Assembly (NCBI RefSeq): GCF_013282625.1 | Contig: NZ_CP054020.1 | Location: forward strand, 1-64,000 | DNA length: 64,000 nucleotides | DNA from: Thiomicrorhabdus xiamenensis | GTDB lineage: Bacteria; Pseudomonadota; Gammaproteobacteria; Thiomicrospirales; Thiomicrospiraceae | Reading direction: 5' to 3' | Shown here: one piece after another, positions 12,128-20,913 of the stretch | How the letters are laid out: each line of letters opens with the position of its first letter | How positions within the stretch are numbered: position 1 is the stretch's first letter | Position numbers and translations under genes: made by a program | The notes under the pieces: generated by a model | Database searches by the model: none | Told to the model about the DNA's origin: nothing | Seen by the model: the letters and a program-made list of their open reading frames with translations, nothing else

Positions 12128-12543
12128 TGGAAATTCTGCTGGCATTAAGCATCTCAGTCATGACCGCTGCGGGAGTTTTTCTCACCTTGCGGGCGCGTAC
12201 CTTTCCTGTGGTTCTCGGATTAACCCTTCTGGCTTATGCGGTTAACCTGTTCCTGTTTTCAATGGGTCGCCTGCAGATCGGCCTGCCTTCGGTGATTGAC
12301 CCGCAACAGGGCGGTTATACGGATCCATTGCCTCAGGCACTGGTTCTGACCGCAATTGTCATCGCTTTCGGTATGACCGCTTTCCTGATTGTTCTCGCTT
12401 TGAAAGCGCGTGCAGAGCTCGGTAACGATCATGTCGACGGACTGCATCTGGCCGCGGACGAAGTTGACGAAAGCGCGGAAAAACCTAAAACCAGACACAG
12501 TTCAAACCGAAAAAAATTCACTAAACGAGACAAAAGAAGATGA
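12127..12543 (+). CDS. mrpC: Mrp antiporter subunit C
   Basis: MrpC is the NuoK-like small subunit of the Mrp complex. The 138-residue sequence has three transmembrane helices with the family phrase LTAIVIAFGMTAFLIVLALK in helix 3. The C-terminal 40 residues are charged and rich in Asp, Glu and Lys, an extension beyond the NuoK-like core. Its start overlaps the mrpA stop, and its stop overlaps the mrpD start (ATGA). Confidence 0.95.
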   Translation: MEILLALSISVMTAAGVFLTLRARTFPVVLGLTLLAYAVNLFLFSMGRLQIGLPSVIDPQQGGYTDPLPQALVLTAIVIAFGMTAFLIVLALKARAELGNDHVDGLHLAADEVDESAEKPKTRHSSNRKKFTKRDKRR

Positions 12544-14105
12544 CCCACACTCCTTTTCTGCCACTCATTCTGCCTCTGATTGCGGGGATTCTGATACTGC
12601 TGGCAAAACCGGGCGGCATCAAACTTCAGAGAACACTGGCGATAACGGCCACGACTATTCTGGTCGCCGCCAGCCTGTATGTGATGCAGAGTGCATTACA
12701 GAACCCTCCGCAGATCTATGCTTTAGGGAACTGGAAAGCACCTTTCGGGATCGTTCTGGTACTGGATCAGTTATCCGCTTTTATGGTCTTGATTACCTCA
12801 CTTCTGGCCGCTGCGGCACTATGGTTCGCGATTCGCCAGAATACGGATAAAGAAGGTGCGCACTTCCATGTGCTGTTCCAAATCCAGCTGTTCGGGATTA
12901 ACGGTGCCTTCCTGACCGGCGATTTGTTCAACCTGTTCGTTTTCTTTGAAGTCTTACTGTTAGCCTCCTACGGGCTACTGCTGCACGGAGGCGGTCGTCT
13001 GAAAACGCGTGCCGGTCTGCATTATGTCGCCATCAACCTGATCGGATCGACCCTGTTTCTGTTTGCGGTCGGCGCACTGTACGGCATTCTCGGAACCTTG
13101 AATATGGCCGATCTGGCACAGAAAATTGCCCTGCTTCCGGCCAGCGAACAGGGTGTAGTCGCAACAGCCGGTTTAATGCTGTTTGTCGTTTTTGGCGTTA
13201 AAGCCGCCATGTTCCCACTTTATCTCTGGTTGCCGCAGGCCTATGCCAACACTTCCGCCCCCGTCGCAGCACTGTTCGCCATTATGACCAAAGTCGGTAT
13301 TTATGCGATTTTACGTGTCCACGGACTGCTGTTCGGCGATACCGCAGGAGATCTGGCCGGATTGCATATTGATTGGCTGCTCTGGCTGGGATTGGTGAGC
13401 ATGGCTTTCGCAGCCTTCGGCGTGATCGCTGCCAAAAACCTGCGCCAGCAGGTCGCTTATTTGGTTCTGGCCTCGGTCGCAACCTTATTGGTCGCTATCG
13501 GCATTAACACCGAACAGGCGCTATCCGCAGCCCTGTTTTATTTGATCCACTCCACCTTTATCGCCGGCGGCCTGTTCCTTCTGGCCGACTATATCCGTCA
13601 GGGACGCGGCCATGTCGAAGACGCTTTTGTCCGAGCCCATGCCATGCCGAGCGCTATTCTAATCGGATCGGTGTTTATCTTTGCCGCGCTGGCAATCAGC
13701 GGTATGCCGCCGCTTTCCGGTTTTTTAGGTAAATTTCTGATACTTCAATCAGCGCTTGATCATCCGGCCTTCTGGTGGATTCTCGGCGTGGTTCTAACCT
13801 CCAGCCTGCTGATTATTATCGCGCTGGCGCGTAGCGGTTCGCTGCTGTTCTACAATATCCTGCCTCAGGAAGAGAGCCATGCGCCCGATAACACCCAGCA
13901 AAACAACACCGGCAAGATCAATATGCAAGGCTGCGGTTCGATTATCGGCCTGCTTTCAGTCGGCGCGATTCTGGTACTGTTTGCTCAGCCGATTTACAAT
14001 GTCACCGATTCGATCGCTCAGCAGCTTAATCAGCCGCAGATATATCTGCAAAATGTACTGCAATTTACGCCGGTGGAGAATACACATAAGGAGCTAGTGG
14101 AATGA
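12540..14105 (+). CDS. mrpD: Mrp antiporter subunit D
   Basis: MrpD is the second large NuoN/M-like subunit of the antiporter, about 14 transmembrane helices in 521 residues. Family segments include LFNLFVFFEVLLLASYGLLL around residues 124-143 with its conserved acidic residue, and the lysine-containing AAMFPLYLWLPQAYANTSAP segment. It overlaps mrpC and mrpE by four bases at each end, indicating translational coupling within the operon. Confidence 0.95.
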   Translation: MTHTPFLPLILPLIAGILILLAKPGGIKLQRTLAITATTILVAASLYVMQSALQNPPQIYALGNWKAPFGIVLVLDQLSAFMVLITSLLAAAALWFAIRQNTDKEGAHFHVLFQIQLFGINGAFLTGDLFNLFVFFEVLLLASYGLLLHGGGRLKTRAGLHYVAINLIGSTLFLFAVGALYGILGTLNMADLAQKIALLPASEQGVVATAGLMLFVVFGVKAAMFPLYLWLPQAYANTSAPVAALFAIMTKVGIYAILRVHGLLFGDTAGDLAGLHIDWLLWLGLVSMAFAAFGVIAAKNLRQQVAYLVLASVATLLVAIGINTEQALSAALFYLIHSTFIAGGLFLLADYIRQGRGHVEDAFVRAHAMPSAILIGSVFIFAALAISGMPPLSGFLGKFLILQSALDHPAFWWILGVVLTSSLLIIIALARSGSLLFYNILPQEESHAPDNTQQNNTGKINMQGCGSIIGLLSVGAILVLFAQPIYNVTDSIAQQLNQPQIYLQNVLQFTPVENTHKELVE

Positions 14106-14611
14106 ATAAGACCCGATCAAGCTGGCTGCCACATCCGTTCTTGAGTCTCAGTTTATGGCTGATATGGTTGTTGTTAAATAACACCCTTTCTGCCGGACAT
14201 ATGCTTCTCGGTGCGATTCTCGCACTGGTGATTCCTCTTCTGACACGTGGTTTCTGGCCGGAAACACTGTGTCTGAGCAAGCCTAAGACTCTGTTTAAAT
14301 TCATACTGGTGGTATTGTGGGACATACTGGTCGCAAACCTGATCGTGGCACGTCTGATTGTCGGCAAACGTGATCATTTGCAACCGTCTTTCCTAGCCAT
14401 CCCTCTTGAACTGGACAGCCCCTTGGCGATCGGAATCCTCGCCAACACCATTTCACTGACTCCGGGAACCGTCAGCTGCGACCTCAGTACAGATCGTAAA
14501 ACGCTTCTGGTACACGCACTGGACGCCAAAGAGCCTCAGGCTATCATTGACGAAATTAAAGAGCGCTACGAGCGCCCACTGAAAGAGGTGTTTGAATCAT
14601 GCTCGAAATAA
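14102..14611 (+). CDS. mrpE: Mrp antiporter subunit E
   Basis: MrpE is a small membrane subunit required for assembly and activity of the Mrp complex. The 169-residue protein has two or three N-terminal hydrophobic segments and the family motif SLTPGTVSCDLS near residue 117, followed by a soluble C-terminal part. The gene starts inside the mrpD stop and runs 13 bases into mrpF. Confidence 0.94.
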   Translation: MNKTRSSWLPHPFLSLSLWLIWLLLNNTLSAGHMLLGAILALVIPLLTRGFWPETLCLSKPKTLFKFILVVLWDILVANLIVARLIVGKRDHLQPSFLAIPLELDSPLAIGILANTISLTPGTVSCDLSTDRKTLLVHALDAKEPQAIIDEIKERYERPLKEVFESCSK

Positions 14612-14868
14612 GTCTGAAAATCGCTCTGCTGCTGGTATCCATCGCCCTGATAATGAGTTTTTTCCGTTTATACGCCGGGCCAAGCGCACCGGATCGGATT
14701 CTGGCTCTGGATACCTTATACGTCAACACCATCGGCCTGCTGGTCATCGCCGGTATTCTGCTGGACAGCGCTTTGTTTTTCGAAGCAGCGCTGTTGATTG
14801 CGGTGATGGGCTTTGTCGGTACGGTTGCGCTCAGTAAATATCTGCTGCGCGGCGATATTATGGAATAA
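14599..14868 (+). CDS. mrpF: Mrp antiporter subunit F
   Basis: MrpF is an 89-residue subunit with three transmembrane helices. The conserved segment GPSAPDRILALDTLYVN follows helix 1 and identifies the family. Its start lies 13 bases inside the end of mrpE, in a different frame, and mrpG follows after 12 bases. Confidence 0.94.
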   Translation: MLEISLKIALLLVSIALIMSFFRLYAGPSAPDRILALDTLYVNTIGLLVIAGILLDSALFFEAALLIAVMGFVGTVALSKYLLRGDIME

Positions 14869-14880
14869 CGAGGAATAATT

Positions 14881-15210
14881 ATGCCTTTCGCCTTTGAGCT
14901 AATTTTATCCGCTCTGGTTCTTGCCGGCGCCGTATTGACTTTAATCGGCTCTCTTGGACTGGTTAAGCTGCCGGATTTCTATATGCGTCTGCATGGGCCG
15001 ACCAAAGCGACCACCCTTGGCGGCGGCGCAATCCTGTTGGTCTCGGTTCTGTATTTCAGCCAGAAAAGCGGCGACATCAGTCTGCATGAGATTCTGATCA
15101 CCCTGTTTCTGTTTATTACCGCCCCGGTCGGTGCACACTTAATGGCCAAGGCCGCCCTGCACCTGAAAACCAAAAAAGTAAAACGCACCGGTGACTATCG
15201 CGGTGAATAA
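14881..15210 (+). CDS. mrpG: Mrp antiporter subunit G
   Basis: MrpG is the last subunit of the antiporter, 109 residues with three transmembrane helices. The family motif LGLVKLPDFYMRLHGPTKA lies at residues 25-43. A GAGGAA ribosome site precedes the ATG. It closes the six-gene operon A(B)-C-D-E-F-G and is followed by a hairpin shared with the convergent barrel gene. Confidence 0.95.
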   Translation: MPFAFELILSALVLAGAVLTLIGSLGLVKLPDFYMRLHGPTKATTLGGGAILLVSVLYFSQKSGDISLHEILITLFLFITAPVGAHLMAKAALHLKTKKVKRTGDYRGE

Positions 15211-15237
15211 TGCAGTTTCCCTTATCGCATACAACAA

Positions 15238-15262
15238 AAAAGCCCGCAATATGCGGGCTTTT
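15238..15262. terminator. Bidirectional terminator between mrpG and a barrel gene
   Basis: Stem AAAAGCCCGCA / TGCGGGCTTTT with a three-base loop lies between two convergent genes. A-run and T-run flanks let it serve both the mrp operon and the minus-strand outer-membrane gene. Confidence 0.9.
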
Positions 15263-15288
15263 CAGCATTTAAGGCAAGCTATGATCGT

Positions 15289-16005
15289 TTAAAAACGATA
15301 GGTTGCACCCAAACGCAGAATCGGCAACAGATCGTAATCCTTCACCTCATCCTGAAGGTTTTGCTCTTCATCGCGGATAACATTGTTATTATCGTCAGCA
15401 AGATCATAGGTGACCAGGCCGCCATTCGTGCTTACCGTCCCGTAACCGTCCAGTCTTACACCGGCCGAACCGGTAAAGACCGCACCGGCTTCAAATAAAA
15501 AGCCCCAACCCTGCTCAGGACTGTGCCCCCAACCCAGACTCAACGTCGGCGCGCTATCCCAGTCTAATTTACCGTTCAGACCCGCAGTAGCCGATTCAAC
15601 CGTATAAGTTGTTCCGTTAACATCAAAACTGTCGCCATTGTTATAGGAAGCAGACGGTTTTATTTTGAAATCACTCAATCCGTAACCGGCCGATACGAAA
15701 AAACCGTTCTGAAAAGGATGGATATCCACTGCCAGTCGGTTGATGGCTCCGTCACTCTCGACGTTATAATCGATATCACTGTCCTGAATATCTTCATCGA
15801 TCGACCAGCCTGTCGACAAGGTTCCGCGCAGGGTCAGATAGCCGTTAAGTGGATAGCTGACTTCCAGCGTCGGGCCGGAAATAATATCGATACCGATCCC
15901 GACTGCGACTGGAGACAGAGTTGTCGCACTGTCCTGTGCCAGAACAGCCTGGGAACTGATCGCTGTGAAGCTTAAAGCGACACCACCAATAAGCAATTTT
16001 TTCAT
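15289..16005 (-). CDS. Small outer-membrane beta-barrel protein
   Basis: The 238-residue product has a clean signal peptide (MKKLLIGGVALSFTAISSQA..VLAQ), then alternating hydrophobic and polar strands and a terminal ATYRF, the aromatic C-terminus recognised by the BAM complex. The central phrase AVDIHPFQNGFFVSAGYGLS is common to small eight-strand barrels of the OmpW-like kind. It carries acidic Asp/Asn-rich loops. It is monocistronic, with an upstream region rich in A and T and the shared terminator at its end. Its substrate or role is unknown. Confidence 0.75.
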   Translation of the reverse strand: MKKLLIGGVALSFTAISSQAVLAQDSATTLSPVAVGIGIDIISGPTLEVSYPLNGYLTLRGTLSTGWSIDEDIQDSDIDYNVESDGAINRLAVDIHPFQNGFFVSAGYGLSDFKIKPSASYNNGDSFDVNGTTYTVESATAGLNGKLDWDSAPTLSLGWGHSPEQGWGFLFEAGAVFTGSAGVRLDGYGTVSTNGGLVTYDLADDNNNVIRDEEQNLQDEVKDYDLLPILRLGATYRF

Positions 16006-16102
16006 TACGTATCCTTGTACTTAGATTCAATCGAATAGGAAAAAACGGAAGTATAGAAAATAGTAAAAGCGTTAAATTAAATTTTTTTGAAACCGCACGC
16101 TC

Positions 16103-16471
16103 TTAGTGGGAGAAACTGTCGATCTTGCGACGGTCGCGTTTGGTCGGACGACCGGCACCTTTTTCTCGGTAGCCAAGCAAAGCCATATCCGCACTCGGCT
16201 TACGCTGATTTAAAATTTCGCTGTCGATCCGGTAAAGCGTCTGCGCATGTTCTGCATTGCCCCGTTTATCGCTGAGCGCCAATACTGTAATTTCTACCTG
16301 ACGGTGAGGCTGAGTAATTTTCATTTTATCCCCGACATGCACCGTTTTGCTCGGTTTCGGTTTATGGCCGTTTAACTCGATTTTTCCACCTTTAACAGCC
16401 TCTGAGGCCACGCCACGGGTTTTGAAAAAGCGCGCCGCCCACAACCACTTATCAACGCGTAATGTATCCAT
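16103..16471 (-). CDS. hslR: S4-domain ribosome-associated heat shock protein Hsp15
   Basis: Hsp15 binds 50S subunits that carry a blocked nascent chain and helps recycle them. The 122-residue protein begins with the S4 RNA-binding domain (LRVDKWLWAARFFKTRGVAS) and has a basic C-terminus (GAGRPTKRDRRK). Length and order match HslR. It sits on the minus strand downstream of hemF with a roughly 140-base gap containing the hemF terminator. Confidence 0.92.
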   Translation of the reverse strand: MDTLRVDKWLWAARFFKTRGVASEAVKGGKIELNGHKPKPSKTVHVGDKMKITQPHRQVEITVLALSDKRGNAEHAQTLYRIDSEILNQRKPSADMALLGYREKGAGRPTKRDRRKIDSFSH

Positions 16472-16574
16472 ATTGACCTTTTATTCCGTATTTATTGTCA
16501 GTTTAAACAAGCATACAAAATTTATCCAAAAAACCTGTTGCCTCTTTTAAATGACAGACAAGCCATAAAAACAA

Positions 16575-16597
16575 AAAAGCCCCTATTCGGGGCTTTT
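16575..16597 (-). terminator. Terminator downstream of hemF
   Basis: Stem AAAAGCCCC / GGGGCTTTT with loop TATTC lies 16 bases beyond the hemF stop codon. On the minus strand the hairpin is followed by a run of T. Confidence 0.85.
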
Positions 16598-16612
16598 CGG
16601 AGGATTTTACAA

Positions 16613-17614
<1,002 letters not shown>

Positions 17615-17718
17615 TTAGAATGACTTAATAATTTGTCATAAGGTTGCTTATTGCCGTTTCGGCCCTTCGGCAGTATGCTTTTAATTCATAACCGAAAACA
17701 ATACAAAGCAGGTTGATC

Positions 17719-18504
17719 ATGTTGTACAAACACTCAATGCTACTCTTAGCGCTCGGTATCACTTTCAGCACGCCATCTCATGCCGGCAGCGACTGGTGGA
17801 ATAAAGGAATTGAGTATATTAAAGACGCTCAGGCAGCTTCCAAAGTGCCGGAACCGAGCGAAACCGCGGAAAAAGGATCAACTTCAACAACAACGGCAAG
17901 TTTCACATCCACCGAATTGGAAAAAGCTTTCCGTCAGGCACTCAATATCGGCGCTGAAAATGTCGTGTCTCAGTTGGGAGTGACCGACGGTTTTAACCTC
18001 GATCCGAAAATCCATATCAATCTGCCGAGCAGTCTGCAAAATGTAGACCGGATTCTCAGCCGCTTCGGCTACGGCAACCTGACCAAAGAACTGGAACTCA
18101 AACTGAACCGTGCTGCAGAAGAAGCGACTCCTCAGGCAAAAGCCCTGTTTATTGAAAGCATCAAGCAGATGACGTTTAATGATGTAGAGAAAATTTACAA
18201 CGGCGGGCAGGACTCGGCAACACAATATCTGAAAAGCAAAACCGAAGATAAAATCCGTGAAAAAATGGCGCCTATCGTGGCCGGTAAGCTGCAGGAAGTC
18301 GGGGCCATTCAACTTTACGATAAAATGATGGCGCAATATATGAGTTACCCTCTGGTACCGAATATCAGCGCCAACCTTCAGGAACATGTTTTGGATAAAA
18401 GCGTTGACGGCATCTTTTATTATCTGGCCGAAGAAGAGAAAGCGATTCGCCAGGATCCCGTAAAACAGACAACCGAACTATTGAAAAAAGTCTTCCAGCA
18501 ATGA
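17719..18504 (+). CDS. DUF4197 periplasmic protein
   Basis: The product has a signal peptide (MLYKHSMLLLALGITFSTPSHAG) and then an alpha-helical domain typical of DUF4197, with the phrases LEKAFRQALNIGAENVVSQL and NDVEKIYNGGQDSATQYLK. I start at the ATG at 17719, which has AAGCAGG upstream; a TTG six bases earlier is in frame. About 262 residues. The stop codon overlaps the start of the following M48 protease gene by four bases, so the two are coupled and probably act together in the envelope. The biochemical role of DUF4197 is not established. Confidence 0.85.
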   Translation: MLYKHSMLLLALGITFSTPSHAGSDWWNKGIEYIKDAQAASKVPEPSETAEKGSTSTTTASFTSTELEKAFRQALNIGAENVVSQLGVTDGFNLDPKIHINLPSSLQNVDRILSRFGYGNLTKELELKLNRAAEEATPQAKALFIESIKQMTFNDVEKIYNGGQDSATQYLKSKTEDKIREKMAPIVAGKLQEVGAIQLYDKMMAQYMSYPLVPNISANLQEHVLDKSVDGIFYYLAEEEKAIRQDPVKQTTELLKKVFQQ

Positions 18505-19337
18505 ATTTAAAACTCAGCAAACCCTTACTTTTCAGCCTGGCGATCTTTGTCGGCGCCGGCCAACTGTCCGGATGCGGGACGACGACCACCAAAAAAGGCG
18601 AAGTTGGCGTCGAACGCAAACAGATTCTTCTGGTCTCCGAAGAGCAGATGGTCGCCAGCAGTGAAAAAGCCTACAGCAATGTGATCGGCGAGGCGGAAAA
18701 AGAACGCAAACTCAACACCAACGCCAAGCTGACGCAACGCGTCCGTTTAATAGCCAACCGCCTGATACCGCAGACGGCTGTATTCAGAGCGGATGCGCCG
18801 CGATGGAACTGGGAAGTGAATGTACTGGAGTCGGATCAGCTGAATGCCTGGTGCATGCCGGGCGGCAAGATCGCTTTCTATACCGGTATTATCGAAAAAC
18901 TGAATCTGACCGATGCCGAAATCGCCGCCATTATGGGCCATGAAATGGCGCATGCCCTGCGCGAACATGGTCGCGAACGCGCTTCGCAACAGGTTTTGCA
19001 GAATACCGGATTGAATATTCTCGGTGCCGCAACCGGAATGGGACAGGTCGGAATGGATTTAACCGCTCTGGCTATGCAGGTAACACTGACTTTGCCTAAC
19101 AGCCGGACGCATGAAACCGAATCGGACCGTATCGGTGTGGAACTGGCCGCCAGAGGCGGTTATGACCCTTACGCGGCAATAACGCTGTGGCAGAAAATGG
19201 ATAAAGCGACGCAAGGCGGGAAAACACCGGAACTGTTGAGTACCCACCCTTCGCACAGCACGCGAATTCAGGATTTACAGAAATACGCCAAGAAAGTCTA
19301 TCCACTGTACCTTTCGGCGAAAAAACGTTACCGCTAG
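18501..19337 (+). CDS. M48-family zinc metalloprotease, lipoprotein
   Basis: This 278-residue protein is related to BepA/LoiP-type periplasmic peptidases. A lipobox LSGC follows the hydrophobic N-terminus at residues 21-24, predicting a membrane-anchored lipoprotein. The zinc site is HEMAHALREHGRE near residue 147, with the downstream glutamate ligand in HETESDRIGVELAARGGYDP. The C-terminal STHPSHSTRIQDL block is typical of the family. It is coupled to the DUF4197 gene. Outer-membrane or lipoprotein quality control is likely from relatives; substrates are unknown. Confidence 0.9.
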   Translation: MNLKLSKPLLFSLAIFVGAGQLSGCGTTTTKKGEVGVERKQILLVSEEQMVASSEKAYSNVIGEAEKERKLNTNAKLTQRVRLIANRLIPQTAVFRADAPRWNWEVNVLESDQLNAWCMPGGKIAFYTGIIEKLNLTDAEIAAIMGHEMAHALREHGRERASQQVLQNTGLNILGAATGMGQVGMDLTALAMQVTLTLPNSRTHETESDRIGVELAARGGYDPYAAITLWQKMDKATQGGKTPELLSTHPSHSTRIQDLQKYAKKVYPLYLSAKKRYR

Positions 19338-19346
19338 AGCGGACTG

Positions 19347-19895
19347 TCAGCGCAGTCTGCGGCCACTGACAGCTTCAAAGATCTGCGTCGGCTGTGAAAG
19401 CTCCCCTAAAGCGCCGTCCAGACAGTCAACGTGGCCGGAAAAAATCTGATCAATCTCCTGACAGGAACGCGCCGGTTCGCCACCGCTGAGATTAGCGCTG
19501 GTTGAAATCAACGGCCCGGCAAATTCATTGCACAGTGCCCCTACCAGAGGGTGTGAGGAGACTCTGACCGCCACTGAATCACGCCCACCGGTAATCCATT
19601 CCGGCAATTCATTTTTAACCGGCAGCACCCAGGTTACCGGGCCCGGCCAGCTTGCTTCCACCCGTGCTTGCCAAGGCTCATTCTGAAGCTTTACCAAAGG
19701 CAAAATCTGCTCGATTTCGGAAGCAATCAGAATAACCCCCTTCTCCAGAGGGCGTTGCTTCACGTGAAGCAGTTTCTCAACCGCCTGCGGATTAAAAGGA
19801 TCGCACCCCAAACCGAACACCGCCTCGGTCGGATAAGCGATCACCTCGCCGGCCTTTAGCTTCGAAACCGCCTGCTCTAGGGTTAATTTCTGCAT
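19347..19895 (-). CDS. tsaC: Threonylcarbamoyl-AMP synthase
   Basis: TsaC makes threonylcarbamoyl-AMP from threonine, bicarbonate and ATP for the t6A37 modification of tRNA. The 182-residue protein is the short YrdC/RimN form, starting with a YrdC fold (GEVIAYPTEAVFGLGCDP) and with the nucleotide-site segment SWPGPVTWVLP and the late GPLISTSANLSGGEPA. It ends ten bases after the convergent M48 gene. thrB lies six bases upstream on the same strand, so these two form an operon. Confidence 0.95.
   Translation of the reverse strand: MQKLTLEQAVSKLKAGEVIAYPTEAVFGLGCDPFNPQAVEKLLHVKQRPLEKGVILIASEIEQILPLVKLQNEPWQARVEASWPGPVTWVLPVKNELPEWITGGRDSVAVRVSSHPLVGALCNEFAGPLISTSANLSGGEPARSCQEIDQIFSGHVDCLDGALGELSQPTQIFEAVSGRRLR
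19756..19771. other. Weak parS-like palindrome inside tsaC
   Basis: TGCTTCACGTGAAGCA is a perfect 16-base palindrome that differs from the parS consensus TGTTTCACGTGAAACA at two symmetric positions. It lies in coding sequence, so chance or codon constraint may explain it. Confidence 0.25.
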
Positions 19896-19901
19896 AGTGC
19901 T

Positions 19902-20852
19902 TTATGCGTCGCGATGCAGTTTAAGCACCGCCTTAAAGACATCCGGATCTTTAATCTGAGTCATCTCACCTTCTCGAGGCATATGCTTGTCTTTCAGGCG
20001 CGAAAGGAAGAAGCGTAACGCCGCCAGACGCAATGCCGCAGGCCAGGCCGCTTCTTCGGCATCGGTCAACGGACGCTGCGAACGATAGGCGTTCAGCATG
20101 GCGGTAACTTTTACTTCGTCAAAGCGAATCGCTTCGGCTGTATCGGCATTGATACGGCACCAGTCGTTTACCATTACCGCCAAATCGTATAGGAAAGGCG
20201 CATTACACGCATAATACAGATCAATAATGCCGGACAGTTCATTTCCGGAAAACAGCGCATTATCGCAGAAGAGATCGGCATGAATCACGCCCTGCGGCAA
20301 ATGCGCCCAGTCGATCGCCTTTTGAAAGACCAACTCTTCCTCGATCAAACATTTTTCATCTTTCGGCAGAAAATCGTTAATCAGGTTGATCGTCGACTGC
20401 ATCCAGTCCAGGCCGCGATCATTCGGACGAAAATCACTGAAGTCTTTGCCTGCGAGATGGAAGCGCGCCAGATTTTCACCCATTACTGCACATTGTGCTT
20501 CATTCGGAATCTCTACGCCGCCGCCTTTCAGGCGCTCGACCAATGCGGCCGGTTTACCTAACAACTCTTTCAAATAACCGTTGGAAATCGATTTAACCGG
20601 ATGGGCTGTCGGAATTTCATGTTCGGCCATAAAAGCCATAATATTCAGAAAATACGGTAATTCGTCAAAACTGTGATGTTCGAAAATGGTCAAAACGAAC
20701 TGCTGGCGCTGTCCGTCTTTCACGGTATTGACAAAATAATTGGTATTTTCAATCCCCGCACTGATGCCCTCAAAAGACGCCAGTTCACCGACTTCGTAAT
20801 CCTGTAAAAATTCGACTAAATCGTCCTGTTCCACAACGGTATAGACAGACAT
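19902..20852 (-). CDS. thrB: Homoserine kinase (aminoglycoside-phosphotransferase fold)
   Basis: This 316-residue enzyme phosphorylates homoserine with ATP on the way to threonine. It belongs to the ThrB2 class with a protein-kinase-like fold, not the GHMP class. Visible motifs are the Brenner-type catalytic loop GVIHADLFCDNALF near residue 190 and the metal-binding GIIDLYYACNAPFLYDLA. The N-terminal MSVYTVVEQDDLVEFLQDYEVG aligns with family members next to polA in other gammaproteobacteria. It is divergent from polA with a 61-base promoter region and in operon with tsaC. Confidence 0.94.
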   Translation of the reverse strand: MSVYTVVEQDDLVEFLQDYEVGELASFEGISAGIENTNYFVNTVKDGQRQQFVLTIFEHHSFDELPYFLNIMAFMAEHEIPTAHPVKSISNGYLKELLGKPAALVERLKGGGVEIPNEAQCAVMGENLARFHLAGKDFSDFRPNDRGLDWMQSTINLINDFLPKDEKCLIEEELVFQKAIDWAHLPQGVIHADLFCDNALFSGNELSGIIDLYYACNAPFLYDLAVMVNDWCRINADTAEAIRFDEVKVTAMLNAYRSQRPLTDAEEAAWPAALRLAALRFFLSRLKDKHMPREGEMTQIKDPDVFKAVLKLHRDA

Positions 20853-20913
20853 AGAGTAATATCTCGTAATTCGCTAAAATGATTCGGCAAATTTTACCAT
20901 AACGAGTATTTCA